From positions 7,692,824 to 7,756,823 of the forward strand of contig NC_066321.1 of assembly GCF_022539315.1 (NCBI RefSeq): a DNA stretch of 64,000 nt, in the 5' to 3' direction. Made by a program: the position numbers and the translations under genes. The stretch comes from Serinus canaria (taxonomy: Eukaryota; Chordata; Aves; Passeriformes; Fringillidae). This document shows positions 1-13,548 of the stretch, one piece after another. Numbering within the stretch: the first letter of the stretch is position 1; each line of letters begins with the position of its first letter. The notes beneath the pieces were generated by a model, which had not been told where the DNA came from, searched no databases, and saw only the letters and a program-made list of their open reading frames with translations.

Positions 1-648
1 TCTTTTTTAGTTTTCTGAAGTGTGGAGTTGATTTTAGATGCAGGAAATTAATTTTGTTTTATTTTGTTTTGTTTTGTAAGTCCATGTTGGCTAATGTTCA
101 GGAGCACAATATTCCTGGGTCATGTTTGGGAAAACACGAGGCTGCTAGCCAAGTTATGCTGTTCACATCACTAGAAAGCAAGCACAGGCTATGAAATGTG
201 CATGTAGATTTTTTTAAAATTTCATTTTAAATTGTTGAATAAGTGAAGTTGGTTCCAGATTTACTTGCAGGAGTTTTTTATCTCGTTTTTCTCAGTGTAA
301 GGTACTTAATATGGCCAACATCCTTTGGCTGTCAGGAAATTTTGGTGTTTGTTTGTAATTTTTTGTGGTGTGGTGCTGTGGTAAGGAAGAGCTCTGCTGT
401 GAAAGTCCCAATATAACAAATAGCCAAACACTAAATTCTGTAGTTTTCCTGTCCAAGAGGTATCAATTCTTTTTTTCCTGAAACTTTACTAAACAAAAGT
501 GATACTTGTTCTTGTTGTGAAAAAAAAAAAAAAAAATAAGAGGAAGGTATTGTTACCATGGTTCTATAATTCCAGTGTTTTGCAAACAACACAAAATATA
601 TTGTCTTCAATAATTATCTAAAATGATCCTTTTTTGTGTTTATTTTAG
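1..648 (+). other. DPP10: 3' end of upstream DPP10 intron (partial)
   Basis: This is non-coding sequence before the first recognisable exon. It ends in a T-rich tract and TTTTAG at 641-648, a normal vertebrate 3' splice site. It carries a T/G-rich low-complexity stretch at about 54-76 and a 17-A homopolymer at 520-536. I see no other element. The assignment to a DPP10 intron follows from the exon that begins at 649; the upstream exon, which should supply the transmembrane segment and the first base of the split Asp codon, is outside the window. Confidence 0.85.
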
Positions 649-744
649 ATGAACTTGCAAATTCATCAGAAAACAGATTATCCTTGGAAGATCTCTTCAG
701 AAAAGAGTTCATCGTTCATAATCCAGAAGCCAAATGGATTAATG
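649..744 (+). CDS. DPP10: DPP10 internal coding exon (ectodomain base, about human residues 59-90)
   Basis: DPP10 is a single-pass type II membrane protein of the DPP4/S9B family. It has lost peptidase activity and serves as an auxiliary subunit of Kv4 channels, speeding inactivation and helping surface expression. This 96-bp exon starts with AT (completing a split Asp codon) and reads 31 whole codons, from ELANSSENRLSLEDLFRKEF to a terminal Asn, then one base (G) of the next codon. It matches human DPP10 better than DPP6: ELxNSSExRLSLEDLFRK is diagnostic, with conservative changes further on. It covers the stretch just outside the membrane leading into the beta-propeller. An NSS sequon is visible. 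The acceptor is TTTTAG at 643-648 and the donor GTAAGC at 745-750. It is probably the third coding exon by comparison with mammalian gene models; that numbering is from memory. Confidence 0.96.
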
Positions 745-3700
745 GTAAGCTTATAAACTCTCACCTAATTTGAAGCTAGGTAAAAATTTTGAGTCTTGAA
801 TGATATTATCCAGTCACTGAGAAAAAAAAAATCAGTTAAAATTTCAAACCCTCTTGAAATTGGCCAGTGTCCCAGTTTTCCTTGTTGCTCTGAATCACGT
901 CTCTTTCATTAATTTTTGAAGTGGCTTTCTAAATTTAAAGCTCTGTCTAGTAGAAATTATCTGAAATCTCTGTCCACTGAAATTATCTGTTCATGCTCCT
1001 GATCAGTTGGAAGCATTGATGAGGAATTGTTTTTAAGAAGTGGATCTTGTTTGTGAATTCACAGGAAGATCAACTCTATTAATGCCTGAACTTTGGGATT
1101 TGAGAACTGGTTCTCTTTGCATCTAGAAAAGCAACTTGAATATTTCAATATACTTGTACAGTCATGATAATTTTCTGATGACTACAAATTGTATTTAGTA
1201 TTCTAATTTATTAAATGATTTATGCATGGCATACAGAGTTCTCAAAAAATTAAGCAGCTTTAATGTAGTAAAGAAAAACAAATTCAAACACTTTTTTTCA
1301 ACTCACTGACTTCCTTTTCTCTTGTTGCCATGCCTTGTTCACTTTCTCTGGGTAAGAAATGCACAGGTGGTGCAGTAGCAACTGTATCAAAAGAGTAACA
1401 GCAGGATTTGTGCCAAGCTGGGCAAGGCAAAACTGTTGTGGAGTGCTCGGTGCAAGGCAGAAGGCTGGTGGTGGCTGTGTGTGTAAATCCACAGCGACCT
1501 TGCATGGAAATAATGCTTCAATTTTATCACCTTTGGCATTCAGCTGTAACTAGAACTGCTTTACTTAGCAGGGAGCTGTGTGATTGAATTATTGCTTTGT
1601 GATAAACTCTGAAGAATGAAGTGGATATAATAAACATAAGTGCATTTAAAAGCAAAAGCATAAAAAGGAGAAAAGCATGCTCAACCTGTTTTTTTTCAGC
1701 ACCTGCTGTGGTGTTATTTGGTAGCCATTGGTTTAGGGCTAAGAGAATGGACACTCAGTTTAGTTTCCTGCCACTCCCTTTCCCCAGCTGCTCCAAAGAC
1801 TTCTCACCTCTCTGCTGAGTTGCCCTTAGTTTCTTCTTTGGACTGGTTTCTGTCTGCAGTCAGTGCACAAAAATGTGATGCTGGGTGAAGCTGGAACAGT
1901 TCTGTTGCCAAGAGGAGCAGTTTCTTGTGTTGGGCAGAAAACTTTTCCTATAAGGCTGTTTGCTAATGAAATCATAAAAGCAGGTTTTCAATTTGCTTTT
2001 CTCTGGTAAATTCACAAACCAGCTACTTCTGACCCCACCCTATGTGAAAAACACAGGTCCTCACTGTCCCATAGAGCTATCCCAGAGCCAGTATTGTAAA
2101 CTAGAGGGGTCACTAGAGGCAGGTAAGTACAGAGGGGAAGAAGATCATTATGCTGGTTCTATCCATGAGATTAATAAAAAATCCATGAGATTATTCTCCT
2201 AAGAACTCTAGTAGTTCTTCATAACATGTGCATAATATTCTCTGCATAAAAATAGTCCTAATTTCAAAACCCAGGACAATAAAACTAAAAGGCTGTGGAT
2301 GGAGCTGCATTAAATATTGGTGATGCTGTAAAACATGTAGGTAATTGTATTTCTTAACTCTCTTCTACAGCCTGTAATAACAGCAAAGCTTCTTTTATGA
2401 GGTTTCCAGATGTGGTAAAAAGAAATGCAGAATTTGATGCTAAACCCTTGCTTGCATACAGGTTTCTCCTGTGGTCTCCAAAATCCATCTTAAAAAGCTC
2501 CTAAAGTGAAATAGAATTTCATTAGCATCATGCAAAAATGTAATTTGTATTAGTATCATGCAAAAAAATCCTGTAAACAATCCAGTGTAAAAGCTATGAG
2601 ATTGTACAGGTATGAACTTTTCCATCTCTTGAAAATAATATTAGAAATGCTATTTATTAGAGAAGTGCCCTGTGTTTATTAACAGCACATTGGTACTAAT
2701 GTCCAATCTTTCTGCAATTATGGTTTTCTGAGTCAGTGTGAAAACTTCTAAGCTTTTTACATTAAACTCAGGTGCTCTCCTGAGTTTATTGGCCAAAGAA
2801 ACAATGAAATCCAGTAGTAAAAAAAAAAAAAAAAACAAAGGAAAGAAAGGCCATTTTGTTTATTGATATATGTGTGTGAGAAATAAACAAAAACTATGTG
2901 TAATTAAGGATTTATTAATTGCTTAGCATTTTTGATGAACAGAGAAAAAATGTGTATAGTTTTTTTTTTTTTTTTTTTAATAGCCAGTATAGTTAATGAT
3001 ATCCAATATCTTGGGCAATAAAAAACCCCCAAGGAACAGTCTTGCAAAGCAGCATTTCTGCTTCCTGCTTCTATTTTTATTTTTTAAGACTTTGTTTCCT
3101 GGCACTGTGGCACTATATGCATGGAAAATGAAATATATAACTTCAGATTCATTACTGTGGAGCTGGAGGGGAGCATTTGGCACTTTCTTTGGATATTGGC
3201 AGGGTAAGTGAACTCTGCACAGGGTGATTTTAGCAGAAAATAAATAGCTACTTACTACCTTGTGCTCCTCTTGGAACAGGATAATTTGTATCCATCTGAA
3301 AGTTTGATCATCTTTCCCTCCTGGGAAGGGGTAGGGATGGAGATTGAAAAAGTGGTTCCTGCTGTAAGCAGTGTCTTCAGGGTCTGGAGCCTGTTTTGTA
3401 GAAAAACAAAAAGAAAGATGTAAGGATTTCAAGTGGTGGGTGAATCACTGTGTCCTTAGGTAAGGCCTGGAGTTCAGCTGCTGCCCTTTAGTGAAACTTC
3501 CCCTACTGATCTTTGGATTTCTCTGACATTATCTTCCAATCTTGCATTATTTCTTCCTTGTTTGAAAGCTCCTTCACTGCAAACCCCATCCCCATGCAGC
3601 TGTTTCCAGACTGCTCTTTAATAGGAGCAGCCCTTAAATGCAGAATTTTGTACAGTCCATTTCCTTTCCTGCTTGAAACTGAGTCCACAATTTTATGGGC

Positions 3701-3933
3701 TTGCCACCAAAGTTAATAATTATGCAAATATCTGAAGTTGGAGGGGAGATGTTGGTCTTTATCTGAGATAATCAGATGTTGCTGAAGAAAATAACAGAAA
3801 CACTGTGATCTGGTCTTAAAAGTGACAAAATATATTCCCATTTTATATAATATGTAAAGATTTACATGTGCAGATATCCAGATTTCTTCTTCCCTTCATT
3901 TATTTTCTGTCTATTTTGGTTTATTTCAAAGGC

Positions 3934-3960
3934 TATATATATATATATATATATATATAT
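3934..3960. repeat. (TA)n microsatellite, 27 bp
   Basis: An uninterrupted alternation of T and A for 27 bases, followed by a short T run. It is likely length-polymorphic. Confidence 0.95.
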
Positions 3961-6310
3961 TTTTAACCTGACCTGGATTTTTTTTCTTTCTTTGAAAGAA
4001 TTTACAAAGGAAAGAGTAAGAAAATAGGGATGATAGCTAGGGATTTTGTTGTAAATAACTTAGTAGGGCACTAAGCTTTGTCAGTTATAAATCTGATTAC
4101 TTTGGCTGCAGAAGGACATGGTGGAGAGTACACACAACCATTGACCAGTCCAATCCCTGTCAGCTGGAAAAGTGTTTAATTGCAGAAGGTATTCCATTGT
4201 CTGGCTTAGTTTTGGAGACCTTAAATGAGAGTACATCTTCCTGTAGCAATCTTGATCTTCAGGTTTTCTAATAGGAAATAAGAATTAAAAATGCTGCCAG
4301 TGAATAATGAATGTGGTTGATCCTGACAGCTCATTGGTGCAGAGTGAAGAATTTTTTCAGGAAATTTTCCCAACTTCTCTCAAGTTACCTAGAAATATGT
4401 ATGCTGCCCTTTGGCAAATATTGAGGACTCAACAGATTTGCATTCTTTTACTGAGATCTGTGCTTACATCTCTTGTTTCAGGGACTATAGCTGTTAATGA
4501 CAATAAAACTCAGAATATTTTTGTGTATTCCTCTGTGAATATATGAATTTCTTGCATTTTTTTCTGTTCAGACATTCTTTGCCAATCTTTCCTGTACATG
4601 ATGGAGTGCACTGGCTCCTTGGTGGCACTGAGGGATGGGTGTAGAGCCAGCACAGTGACAGCACTTTTCATACATTTGAATAAAGAGTGTTGCAGGAGGA
4701 GCTGCAGTCTGAATGATGGCCTGCAGCAGGCAGTGCCCTGGAATTCTGTTTGTGCTAGAGCTCAGCAAATCACCTGAGCATGTGTGTGGTTTTGTGTGTG
4801 TGTTTTTTTTTTCTTATTGTAAACCTCTGTTCTGGAATTAGGTTTATCACTTTTTCCACCATAAAATCCAAGGTTGTGCCAGCAGTCCCACCAGGCACAC
4901 CCTGATTTAATTTTCAAAGGAAATAATTTTTTCATGCACCTATATTTTTAAGGCATACATTCTTCAACCCTTTTTTGTTTGTTTGTTTGTTTCTTCTCCT
5001 TTTCCAGTTTTAATGTGTTTTTTTTTTTTTTTGAAAATTATAATAAACCACTCCATCCAAGTCAGAAATATTTTCACTCCATTTTTTTTTTTTTTTTTTT
5101 ACCTCAAGCCTTTGCATTAACCTTATTTACTTGTTTTATTTTTGTGGTTTTATGTTGTTTCCAGATTTCCTGTATCAGCCTCAGCAGAAGCTTTCATTTG
5201 CTGAGTGATTGCTAGTTCTGATGTGGGCATCTTTACTTTCATGCAGTGAGGAGAAAAGAGAGCAAGTGATGAGACCCCTTTTGAACATCAGAGGAACCAT
5301 AGCACTGGTTTAGGCAGGAAATCCCTCTGCTCCCCACGTTTATTTTGCAAACATTTATTTTCTTTAGTAGTCTCTAAAATAAAAAAAAAAGGGAAAAAAT
5401 TTATAATTTTAAAGCATTTTTGCTTTACAGTTGAGCAGTGGTTTCACTGTCATGTTTTGTAGACTGTATATTACAGTTTACATGGACAGACTGGCTGAAG
5501 AAATATTACTTCAGCTTCTCATAACATGTTTTCTTTCCTTAAAGAGCAACTGAGAGAGTGTCTGCCCATAATTTTATCTGTGGCTGTCCCTGGCACGTTT
5601 CTCATGCTGTACACTGCCTTTGTCACCTGGGCAGTGAAATGTGTAGGCAGTGGCCTTTGCTGGAGCTGCTGCTTCCCTTGGGTCTCTCTTGCCTCTTGTC
5701 TCTCCTGAAAAATAAAATAAAAAGTGGGCCTGGGAAACCTGGCATGAAGGTGATTGATTGAAATTGCTTTAAGATTATTTATGATAAAAATGGAAGTGGT
5801 TTGGGAAGCACAGCACTTGGATTCCACAGTAGCACATATGCCAACTTTGGGCAGTAAAAATATGGTTTAAAACATTTGGAATTTCTTAAAAGAAGCTTTT
5901 TGTGTGTGTGAGATAAACACAAACTTGTTTTCACAGAGCTGAGTGTGTTGTGATGTTTGTCAATGGATATGGGTCAAGGGCAAGAAATAATCCAGCACTG
6001 AGCAGTAGAGAGATTCCACTCTCTCTCTACTCTGATTCTCTTCAAGAGAAGAGATTCTGCTCCAGAAATTTGTTGCTGAGCTGGACTCAAGAAGCAAAGA
6101 ACCCCCTCTTTAGAATTGCTCATCTGTGTGTGTGTTGGTGTTACCCCTGCAGTCAGGGATGGATGTTGGAGTGGAGTCCTGTGTTGGTTTATTCCCTGTG
6201 CCCTAAAGGAGATGAGAGTGGGAAGTGGCCAGGCTGGAATGCAGCCATGGTGCAGGAGAGCACTGGTGGTGCAGCAGGGGCTGCTTGGTGCTCACAAATT
6301 TGCTGTGATG

Positions 6311-6330
6311 TTAATTAATTAATTAATTAA
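6311..6330. repeat. (TTAA)5 tetranucleotide repeat
   Basis: Five perfect TTAA units, followed by a degenerate TAATTAAC tail. It is an ordinary simple repeat in intronic sequence. Confidence 0.92.
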
Positions 6331-9300
6331 TAATTAACTAATGCTCTGTATGGGGCTTGGGCAGAATGAAGAGGAGTGTGCTCAGTGTGACTCGTGCCAG
6401 CTCTGCACAGAGCTTTCATTTTTTTGTTGGAATCTGTCTGTGCAGAGCCTGGAGCTGGAAGCCAGGCCAGGGAGTTGTTTTGTTGTCTCTTCTCTCTGAA
6501 GAGTTTATTTCTGAAAGGCAGCAGAGGGGGTTGGACTTTGATTCTCCTTTCTGCAAAAAGCAGCCTGTGGAAGAACAAGTAAAAAAAAAAAAAATCCTAA
6601 GATAGCACTCCAATCCTTGGAGGCTTTTAGCTGAAATTCTTCTTTCCTAAAACTCCAGCAAGTTGTGTGAAATACACACCCAAGTTTTGCCAAGTCTGAA
6701 GACAATGTTTTGGGAAAGGCCCAGAAAATTTGAGAAGATACATAAAGCATCTCCAGGCTGGCTGATATTTCTTTCAGAAACTGCTAAAAAGGGAAATAAA
6801 AGGCTTGACTGATATCATTCCACTGATTTGTTAAAATAACTTCTTAAACAAAAGAATTTAAACAATGTTTTTGTGGAACAGATTGAGTGATTCAGTTCTC
6901 TCATTAGGGAGCAGACTGGAGGAGTTTGGGGCTGTGTTTGTGCTGATGCTCAAGACTCTCTGTGAGCCAGCTGTGGATGGGTAATTGGCCATTCAGGGAA
7001 AGGTTGTGGAGGTACCACCCCTGTGCCAAGAATAATGTGCAGTGTGGTGTCCTTTGCTCCAGGAATTGTGGTTTCTCAAACAATGAACAATTTTGGTTTA
7101 GGAAGAATTTTTTATTTTCTCATTGGTTTTAGTTTTTGTGGGTGGTTGGTTTGGTGTTTTGTCCTCATTAAAATTCTTTCTTCCACAGTGTGTACCACAG
7201 TAAGGTAATTAAATCAGGAATTTTTCCTCTTGGCTCTGGTCTAGTCTTTAGGCAATGTTACTCAGTGGCTCTTGCACCTGATCTCCCTGTCCCACCACCC
7301 TGTCAGCACCTGCTGCAGGGACTGTGCCCCTTTCTCCCCTCCTGTCCTTGATGTCCCCAAGGTGCCACATGTCCTGCTTCCTCAGAAGCAGTTCTGCTCA
7401 GCTCAGGTAATCCCTGTGGCTGCATCGATCCTGGTGCCACTGCTAATGATGGGGAACAAGCACTAAACAGTGCTGGGCATTCCCTGTGTCTCCATTGGAT
7501 TCTGCAAATGATTTTTTCCTTCCTCCACCAACATTCTTTGTACACCAGGACAATGTTGTGTTTGTGACTTCTGCAGTATCCTGTGACTCTTGTTTTCACT
7601 CAAACATCACCAGTACTGATTGCAAAGTTTTTTTTTTTTCCTGGCCATTTTTTTTTTAACATTTTGGTTTTTATTTTTACTAGGTCTGTTTTATTCCCTC
7701 CCCAGAATACTTGAAATATATTTTCCTTAAGAGTCCTTGTTTCTTGGAACAACTTACTTCTAGTGGTATCCATTTTGAGATGTAGCCTGATTCCATGCTA
7801 GTTGAAATCTCTAGGGATGGGACAAAATCCAGAGATTGGGACATAAGTCAGGAAAAAATGAAATCAGATATTCCAGCTAGTGGGAGGTCAAACTACCTTT
7901 TGCCACCAATAGCCAAAACACAGCTAATCATTGCAATCCTTCTTAAAATTTATGTCCCTATTGATTTTTTACTTATTCCACAGCCCAAAGCATTAAGAAT
8001 TTAACAAAGACATCAATATCCTTAGAAAACATTTACACAGGGAGAGTGTATCTGTTGCACAAGGTGTCTTTTGAAAGAGATTAGCAGAATGATTTACATT
8101 TTCTAATCAGTATTTCTGGATAGTAACCTAATGCTGGAAGGTTAAGTACAGCAGTTCTGTGTGTGAACCCCTGGGAAAGAGGACCAGAGACTAAATAAAT
8201 CTGAGTTCTCCCTGTTTATTGAAGCAAAAGTCTCCTGAGTGCAGTGCAGGAGTAAGTTTAAATATTCCCCTAGTTTCCATAGTGATGCTGGTGGAACAGG
8301 GAGGCCTTTTCTCAGTAACACATTTCTGGCTAAGCCAGCAGTCCTAAATGTGATCAACAAGTCCAAACTGAATGTGCTACATCACTGCTCTAGGATGGCC
8401 CAGCCCCCTAGGGCGAGGAGTTTTGTTACCATGAGCAAAGCTGAGCAGGGGATGAAGCATTTTGGAATGGTGACAGGTGGTGGGTGCTGCACAGCAGACT
8501 TGGGAGCTCCCTCCAGACTTCCACATTGTTTTTCCTTACTCTTCAAGACTTCAGGGATGTATCTGTGTGCACCAGCAGGCTTGTGTTCACATGAAGGGTA
8601 ATATCTTCACCCTGTGCCTGCTTGTTCAGCTTTCCCCACTTGCCATCAGCACAAAGGGTACCCAGCTGGAGCTGCACTCCTTCCCCCATGGGATGGATTT
8701 CTGGTGGCCTGTTAACTTCTCCTTTGGAAGCTGCTGTTTATTCCTGCAGCTGGTTCATGGTCCTTCTTAAAGGCTCATTTAGGGCTGCTCCAATTTGTTC
8801 ATCAGCAATTGGGTTTTCTTCAAAGGAGTGCTGTGCAGGAGGGGGATGAACCTGGAGCTGTAGCTGTGTGCAGCAGCAGCACAGCTGGCTGATCCTGCCT
8901 TATTTCCATTTGCCTAAACCAAATCCTTGAATTTTTGTCAGTTTTCTAGGCAGTTTAACAAACACTCAGTTGTGTTTTGTGGCAGATAGGTAAGCTGTAC
9001 AGTGCTTAAAGTCAGTATCTCTAAAAGGCAAAGTTTTACATTTCTAATCCTTACATTTTGTTATCCATTCATGTTTTTTCTTGGATTAAGAGGCAGTAAA
9101 ACCAGTGCTTTCTACACCATTCTGTCTAGCTCAAATGTTTGCATAATGGATCCATAAAAATTGCATTTTTAAACACATTTGTATCTATGAAGATATATAT
9201 ACACATAAGTTTATTTCACTTTTGGTCCTGTTTTATCTCTGTTTAACTGATTCTGTTGTGGCAGATTTCACAGACACTGACTCATATTTGCCACTCATTT

Positions 9301-12300
9301 TCCTGGTCTGTTTTGCCCAGGACAGGGTTATATTCTTATGAAAATGTGGTTGGCACTGGAACAGTTTTGCTTGTTATCTTTTTCAGTGTGATGCAAAAGG
9401 ACTTGAGTAGGATTAGTATGTTTAGGTTTTAGTATCTTTGGGAAAATATGTTTGGATTTATCTGTCTACAAAAACTGAGCTCATGCATTTAGGATTCTTT
9501 CAAGGTCCATTCAGTGCATCAGTTCTGTTCAATTCTCACAATAAAGTGTGAAGTGCAGTGAGAACAACAATGCTGTAAACTTGAACTTATTACATTTTTG
9601 ACAATTGGATTTAATTACATTTTTAATTTACTGCTATAGAAATCAAATGTGTCCCCTATACTTTCTGTGTGTCACTGTAGTGTGGAGAGAACCCCAAGCA
9701 ACTTGATCTTTGCTTGTTTCTCCAACCTGAGAAAGTTTATAAGCAATTTGTGTGAGAAACCTGCAGCTAGTAATCATTAGAGTAGCCAGGTATTGTTTTT
9801 CCACATCTGTAAATATAGATTGGCTTTGACCCACTAATGCAGTGCAAACTCAGAGCCTCTTTAGGGAGATAAATTAAACTCCAGGCACCTTGTGAGGAAA
9901 CTATTACTCCAACAGGGGAATGGGAGAATCAGTCAGGTTTTTGACAGAATTATCAGCCTCCCATGCTAAGAGTCACTTAACTGTAACCCAGTTTTTGCCT
10001 GTGTTTTCCAGGATATCTTTCCCCTCAGGGATAAAGCATGTCTTCTGTCCATAGTTGAGACTTCCTGATGAATGCAGACCATCTGATTTAACTGTGCCTC
10101 AAAGGGAAATGCAGAGTGTGCTTTCTGCACTTGCAGCCTACTTGAGGCATAGGAATGACTGAATTTCTTCTGCATGTGGAATATTGATTTTTCAGTTCAG
10201 CCAAAGCTGCTTGGAAGCCTAAAGTTTTCTGCAAATCTGTAAGTTGCACTTTGAAAGTAAAAATTCCAAGCACTTTGAAAATGTGGCTGTGAAAAGCTAG
10301 GACTTTTGAGTTGTCATTGTGAGCAACAGCAATACATGGAGCAGGGAAGAGAATCTGTTTTACTGCAGGACAGGCATTACATGAGAATTAGTCTGACTAA
10401 TTTCAAAAGTTGGTTTTTGACCCCATCCTAGAGCAGCTGTCTCTGGGATAAAAGGCAGCTTTGTTTCTTCTCAGGCCTGGAGTCTTGTCTGCCAGGTTGG
10501 GTCTGTTAATTCTGTAATGATGGTTCAGATAATTATGAATTTGTTATCAGGATCTCAGCTGAGACAGCTCCTCTGTAAAGGTCACTAAGCTGTCAGATTC
10601 AGAGTGGCAAGTGTGGCTGGCTGCAGATACATTTGTTAGAAATGTTTTCTGATGCTTTCTTTTCATTTTGGTTTTCACTTGCAAGTTTTTTATGAAGGAG
10701 TGTTTTCTGTATAAACTTAGTGAAGAAGGTTTAGATAGTTTGCTTCAGCTTTCTCACATTTTGGACAGTGTGATTTTTAATTTTGAATGTTGAAATCTTG
10801 TCTTTGGCATAATAATTTCATTTTGACATTGCTATTATAATGGGCTTTAAATTACTTGGTCACACTATTTTATTCATGCAAAAATGATGTATTGTATTAT
10901 TGGAGTGAACAGATCAACATTTCAAAACCAGTATTTCAATATATTCTATTTGAAATTCTGAGGAATATTTTAACTAAAAAATAGTGAAGTATAAGGTTTT
11001 CAGTTTATTCTAATTTGGAATAAAAATGATTGCACTATCCAATATTTATTCCTCTCTATGGGCAATGTAGAGAAGGAGGCTCTAAGCCATATTATCAATT
11101 AAACCACATTATAAATTTCCCAAGCTATGATGTCATCTTCCATGAGTGGAAATCTGTTGCAGAGTGAATATTATAATCTGCAGCATTTCCACTGATTCTT
11201 GATGGGTTCCAGATGCACAAAGATGTGGAAAAATGGGCTCCTGTTATGAGGTGCTTCAAAGGTAGATGCTAATTCTTTGCTTTCTGGGCAACTACACATG
11301 TAATGAAATTTATGTAAGCTATGAATTTTTATGTTTTTTCCATTTTCATACCCACTGTTGTACCTTGTCCTCCTAGAGGCAAGGACTCACTGTTCCAACA
11401 AGTTAGCTCTTTCTTTTTTTAGCAATTTAAAATGGTCTTATAACATGTTACATAAATGTTCCTCTCTGCTTAAATACTCTGCCCTTTTCTCTAGCTGTTC
11501 CCTGAGCTATGATTTTGATAAATTGTTAATTGAAAACAACTTCAAACTCAAACTTCTTGCTGAAGACCTTGATTAACTCATGCATGTTACTGTAATGGAA
11601 ATAACAGCAACAGTTCTGCTGTATTCTTCCAGAAGTTATAATGTTAAATTATAGTTTTACCTACTTGGCTAAAATCAGGGCAAAGAGTATTGATATTGAG
11701 AAAGAGCTGAAAGTGAAGATAAATAAAGTTTTTACTTCAGGGACTGCCATTGCCAGCATCATTGTTTGATGAGTAGTATATGGAAATAGAGGCAGACAAT
11801 ATTTCTTTCAGGATTAAAAGCTTTCTGACTCACTGTCATCTTCAAAATAACCTTTTATTAATTTTAACCAAACACTTTTTGAGTATAGGATGTGTCTGTC
11901 CTGAGTGCTGCAACAACAACCACTGATTGCCTCACCTGTAGATTAAAATATACTCTGAGTTAACAGTGGGTTTTATTTTGTTCCTCATTATGAAACTGAA
12001 CAAGTCTGAATATTCAATAATTTGCATTATTTTTTTTTTCTGTTTGCTTGGTGGTTTTCTGGATTGAGTAAGGCCAGGAAATAAAATGAATTTGAAGTAG
12101 GGTTTGTTTTTATCTGAGAGCAGGACTTGGCAGAGCTGGGAGTGGGAAAGCAGTATCCCTGACAGCCTGACTCCAGGCTGCCCTGGGAGAGTTCCCTTGC
12201 TGAACACCATGAAATCTCCTAATTCCCTACACTGGTGATGTGTTGGATGAAGGTTATTCTAGTTCTTAGTAAAAGTGGAGACTGACTTAGTGTCTGCTTT

Positions 12301-13317
12301 AGTCTCTGCTTCCTGGTTTGTTTAATAACCATAAAAACCTGCAGAGCAAAACTTCTCAAGCAACTTTATTCAGTAACTCAGAGTGCACTGATATATCTGC
12401 AGCTATTTATTCCTTTAGCAGTGAATTTCAGCACAGTGTCACATTTTAAAAATAAATTTCATTATTGCATTGACTCAAAAAAGGAGATTTGGATATTAAT
12501 TTTTAATTAAAATTTAAAAATGCTTGGGAGTTTTTGTTATTTCTAGTAAATGTGATGCCTCTCTGAATAGCAGTTTACAATGTTATATTTGTGGGATTGA
12601 TAAAAGAAAAACTTGTATAAATCATGATTTTTCAGGAAGACTTGATTTTTCAGCACCCACAAGTGACTATGTTGCTTATATAAACTAATTTAAACATAAC
12701 AGTTTTCAAAGCAGCATTTCCTTCTTTCATAGATGTGAATGAATTCAGGCAGTTCCTTGCTTGGGATTCAATGTTTAGACAAGTGTGAAGAGCTCAGGGG
12801 TGAGGAAGAGGGTTTGGTTTTTTAGCAAATAAGGAAACTGATGTGGAGAGGCTGTTATCAGCCACTGACTTGGACAGTGCTGCTGAGAGCACAGGGAAAC
12901 CTGTTTGATGTGGCAGCCAAAGAAGGTTTGTTACCTGCCTTTTCAAGGAAGGCTTTTTTATGCTTTGTTTCCTTCTTTTTTTTTTTAACCAGTTTTGATG
13001 CCTGTGCTGGAATAAGAACTGGGCTCTGATCCTGTTGGAGGTTAATCTTAATGAACAAACAGTGCCAGAAAAGAGAGATAGGAATCTGTAAGATCTCCTG
13101 TGCTTTCCCTCAGAGCTCTTGATGGCCTTTTCCTTCCCTGCTTCTCAAGGAGGGATAAAGCTTAATGCTTTGTCAGAGAATTTACTGAATAAATGAAAAA
13201 AAATAGTTTAAAAAGAACTTGGCCTGTCATTTTAAAACTCCATCAGTTGACCATCTTTGTTAAGACATGATTAGCTGTGTGTCCACAGCATCTCAGAACA
13301 GTTGATAGAGACCTTTA

Positions 13318-13548
13318 CAATTCCTGTAGGTCACCCCCTGCAGTGAGCAAGGACATCTCCAACAAGATCAGGCTTTCCTGAGCTCCATCCAACCTTAAAA
13401 GGCTCCAGGGGTGGGCCAGCCCCTGCCTCTCAGGGCAGCCTGTTCTGGTACAAAGAGTAAAAAACTTCTTCCTTTCTCCTAATCTAAACTGATCATCTTT
13501 TAGCTTCAAAACATTCGCCCCTGTCCTGTTGCAAAAGACCCTGCTAAA
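13318..13548 (-). mobile_element. CR1 LINE 3' fragment, minus strand
   Basis: The sequence follows the reverse complement of the avian CR1 3' region that I know. It has CACCCCCTGCAGTGAGCAAG near the start, then CTCCATCCAACCTT, the GGGCAGCCTGTTC segment, the CTTCTTCC...CTAATCTAAA segment and CCCCTGTCCTGTTGCAA near the end. Only about 230 bp of the 3' part is present, as is usual for 5'-truncated CR1 copies. It has many substitutions, so it is an old insertion and cannot move. The element reads toward the left of the window; the extreme 3' end and its short tandem tail are degraded, so the boundaries are approximate. Confidence 0.87.

Larger units (their letters stand above)
745..13317. other. 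Intronic stretch with no gene; simple repeats only
   Basis: About 12.5 kb of AT-rich unique intron. It contains a TA dinucleotide run (3934-3960), a TTAA run (6311-6330) and several A or T homopolymers (about 2819-2835, 2959-2978, 5081-5100). The open frames on both strands, including a 151-codon one on the minus strand at 2977-3432, show no recognisable domain and no splice-bounded structure. I see no transposable element I can name here, though heavily decayed ones could be missed by eye. Confidence 0.6.

Noticed and set aside
2819..2978. A- and T-homopolymers considered as tails of processed pseudogenes
   Set aside because: No gene-like sequence adjoins them in the expected orientation and no target duplication was visible.
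2977..3432. Longest open frame in the window (151 codons, minus strand)
   Set aside because: It has no recognisable domain, composition typical of translated intron, and no splice or promoter context. A frame of this length is expected by chance in 60 kb on six frames.
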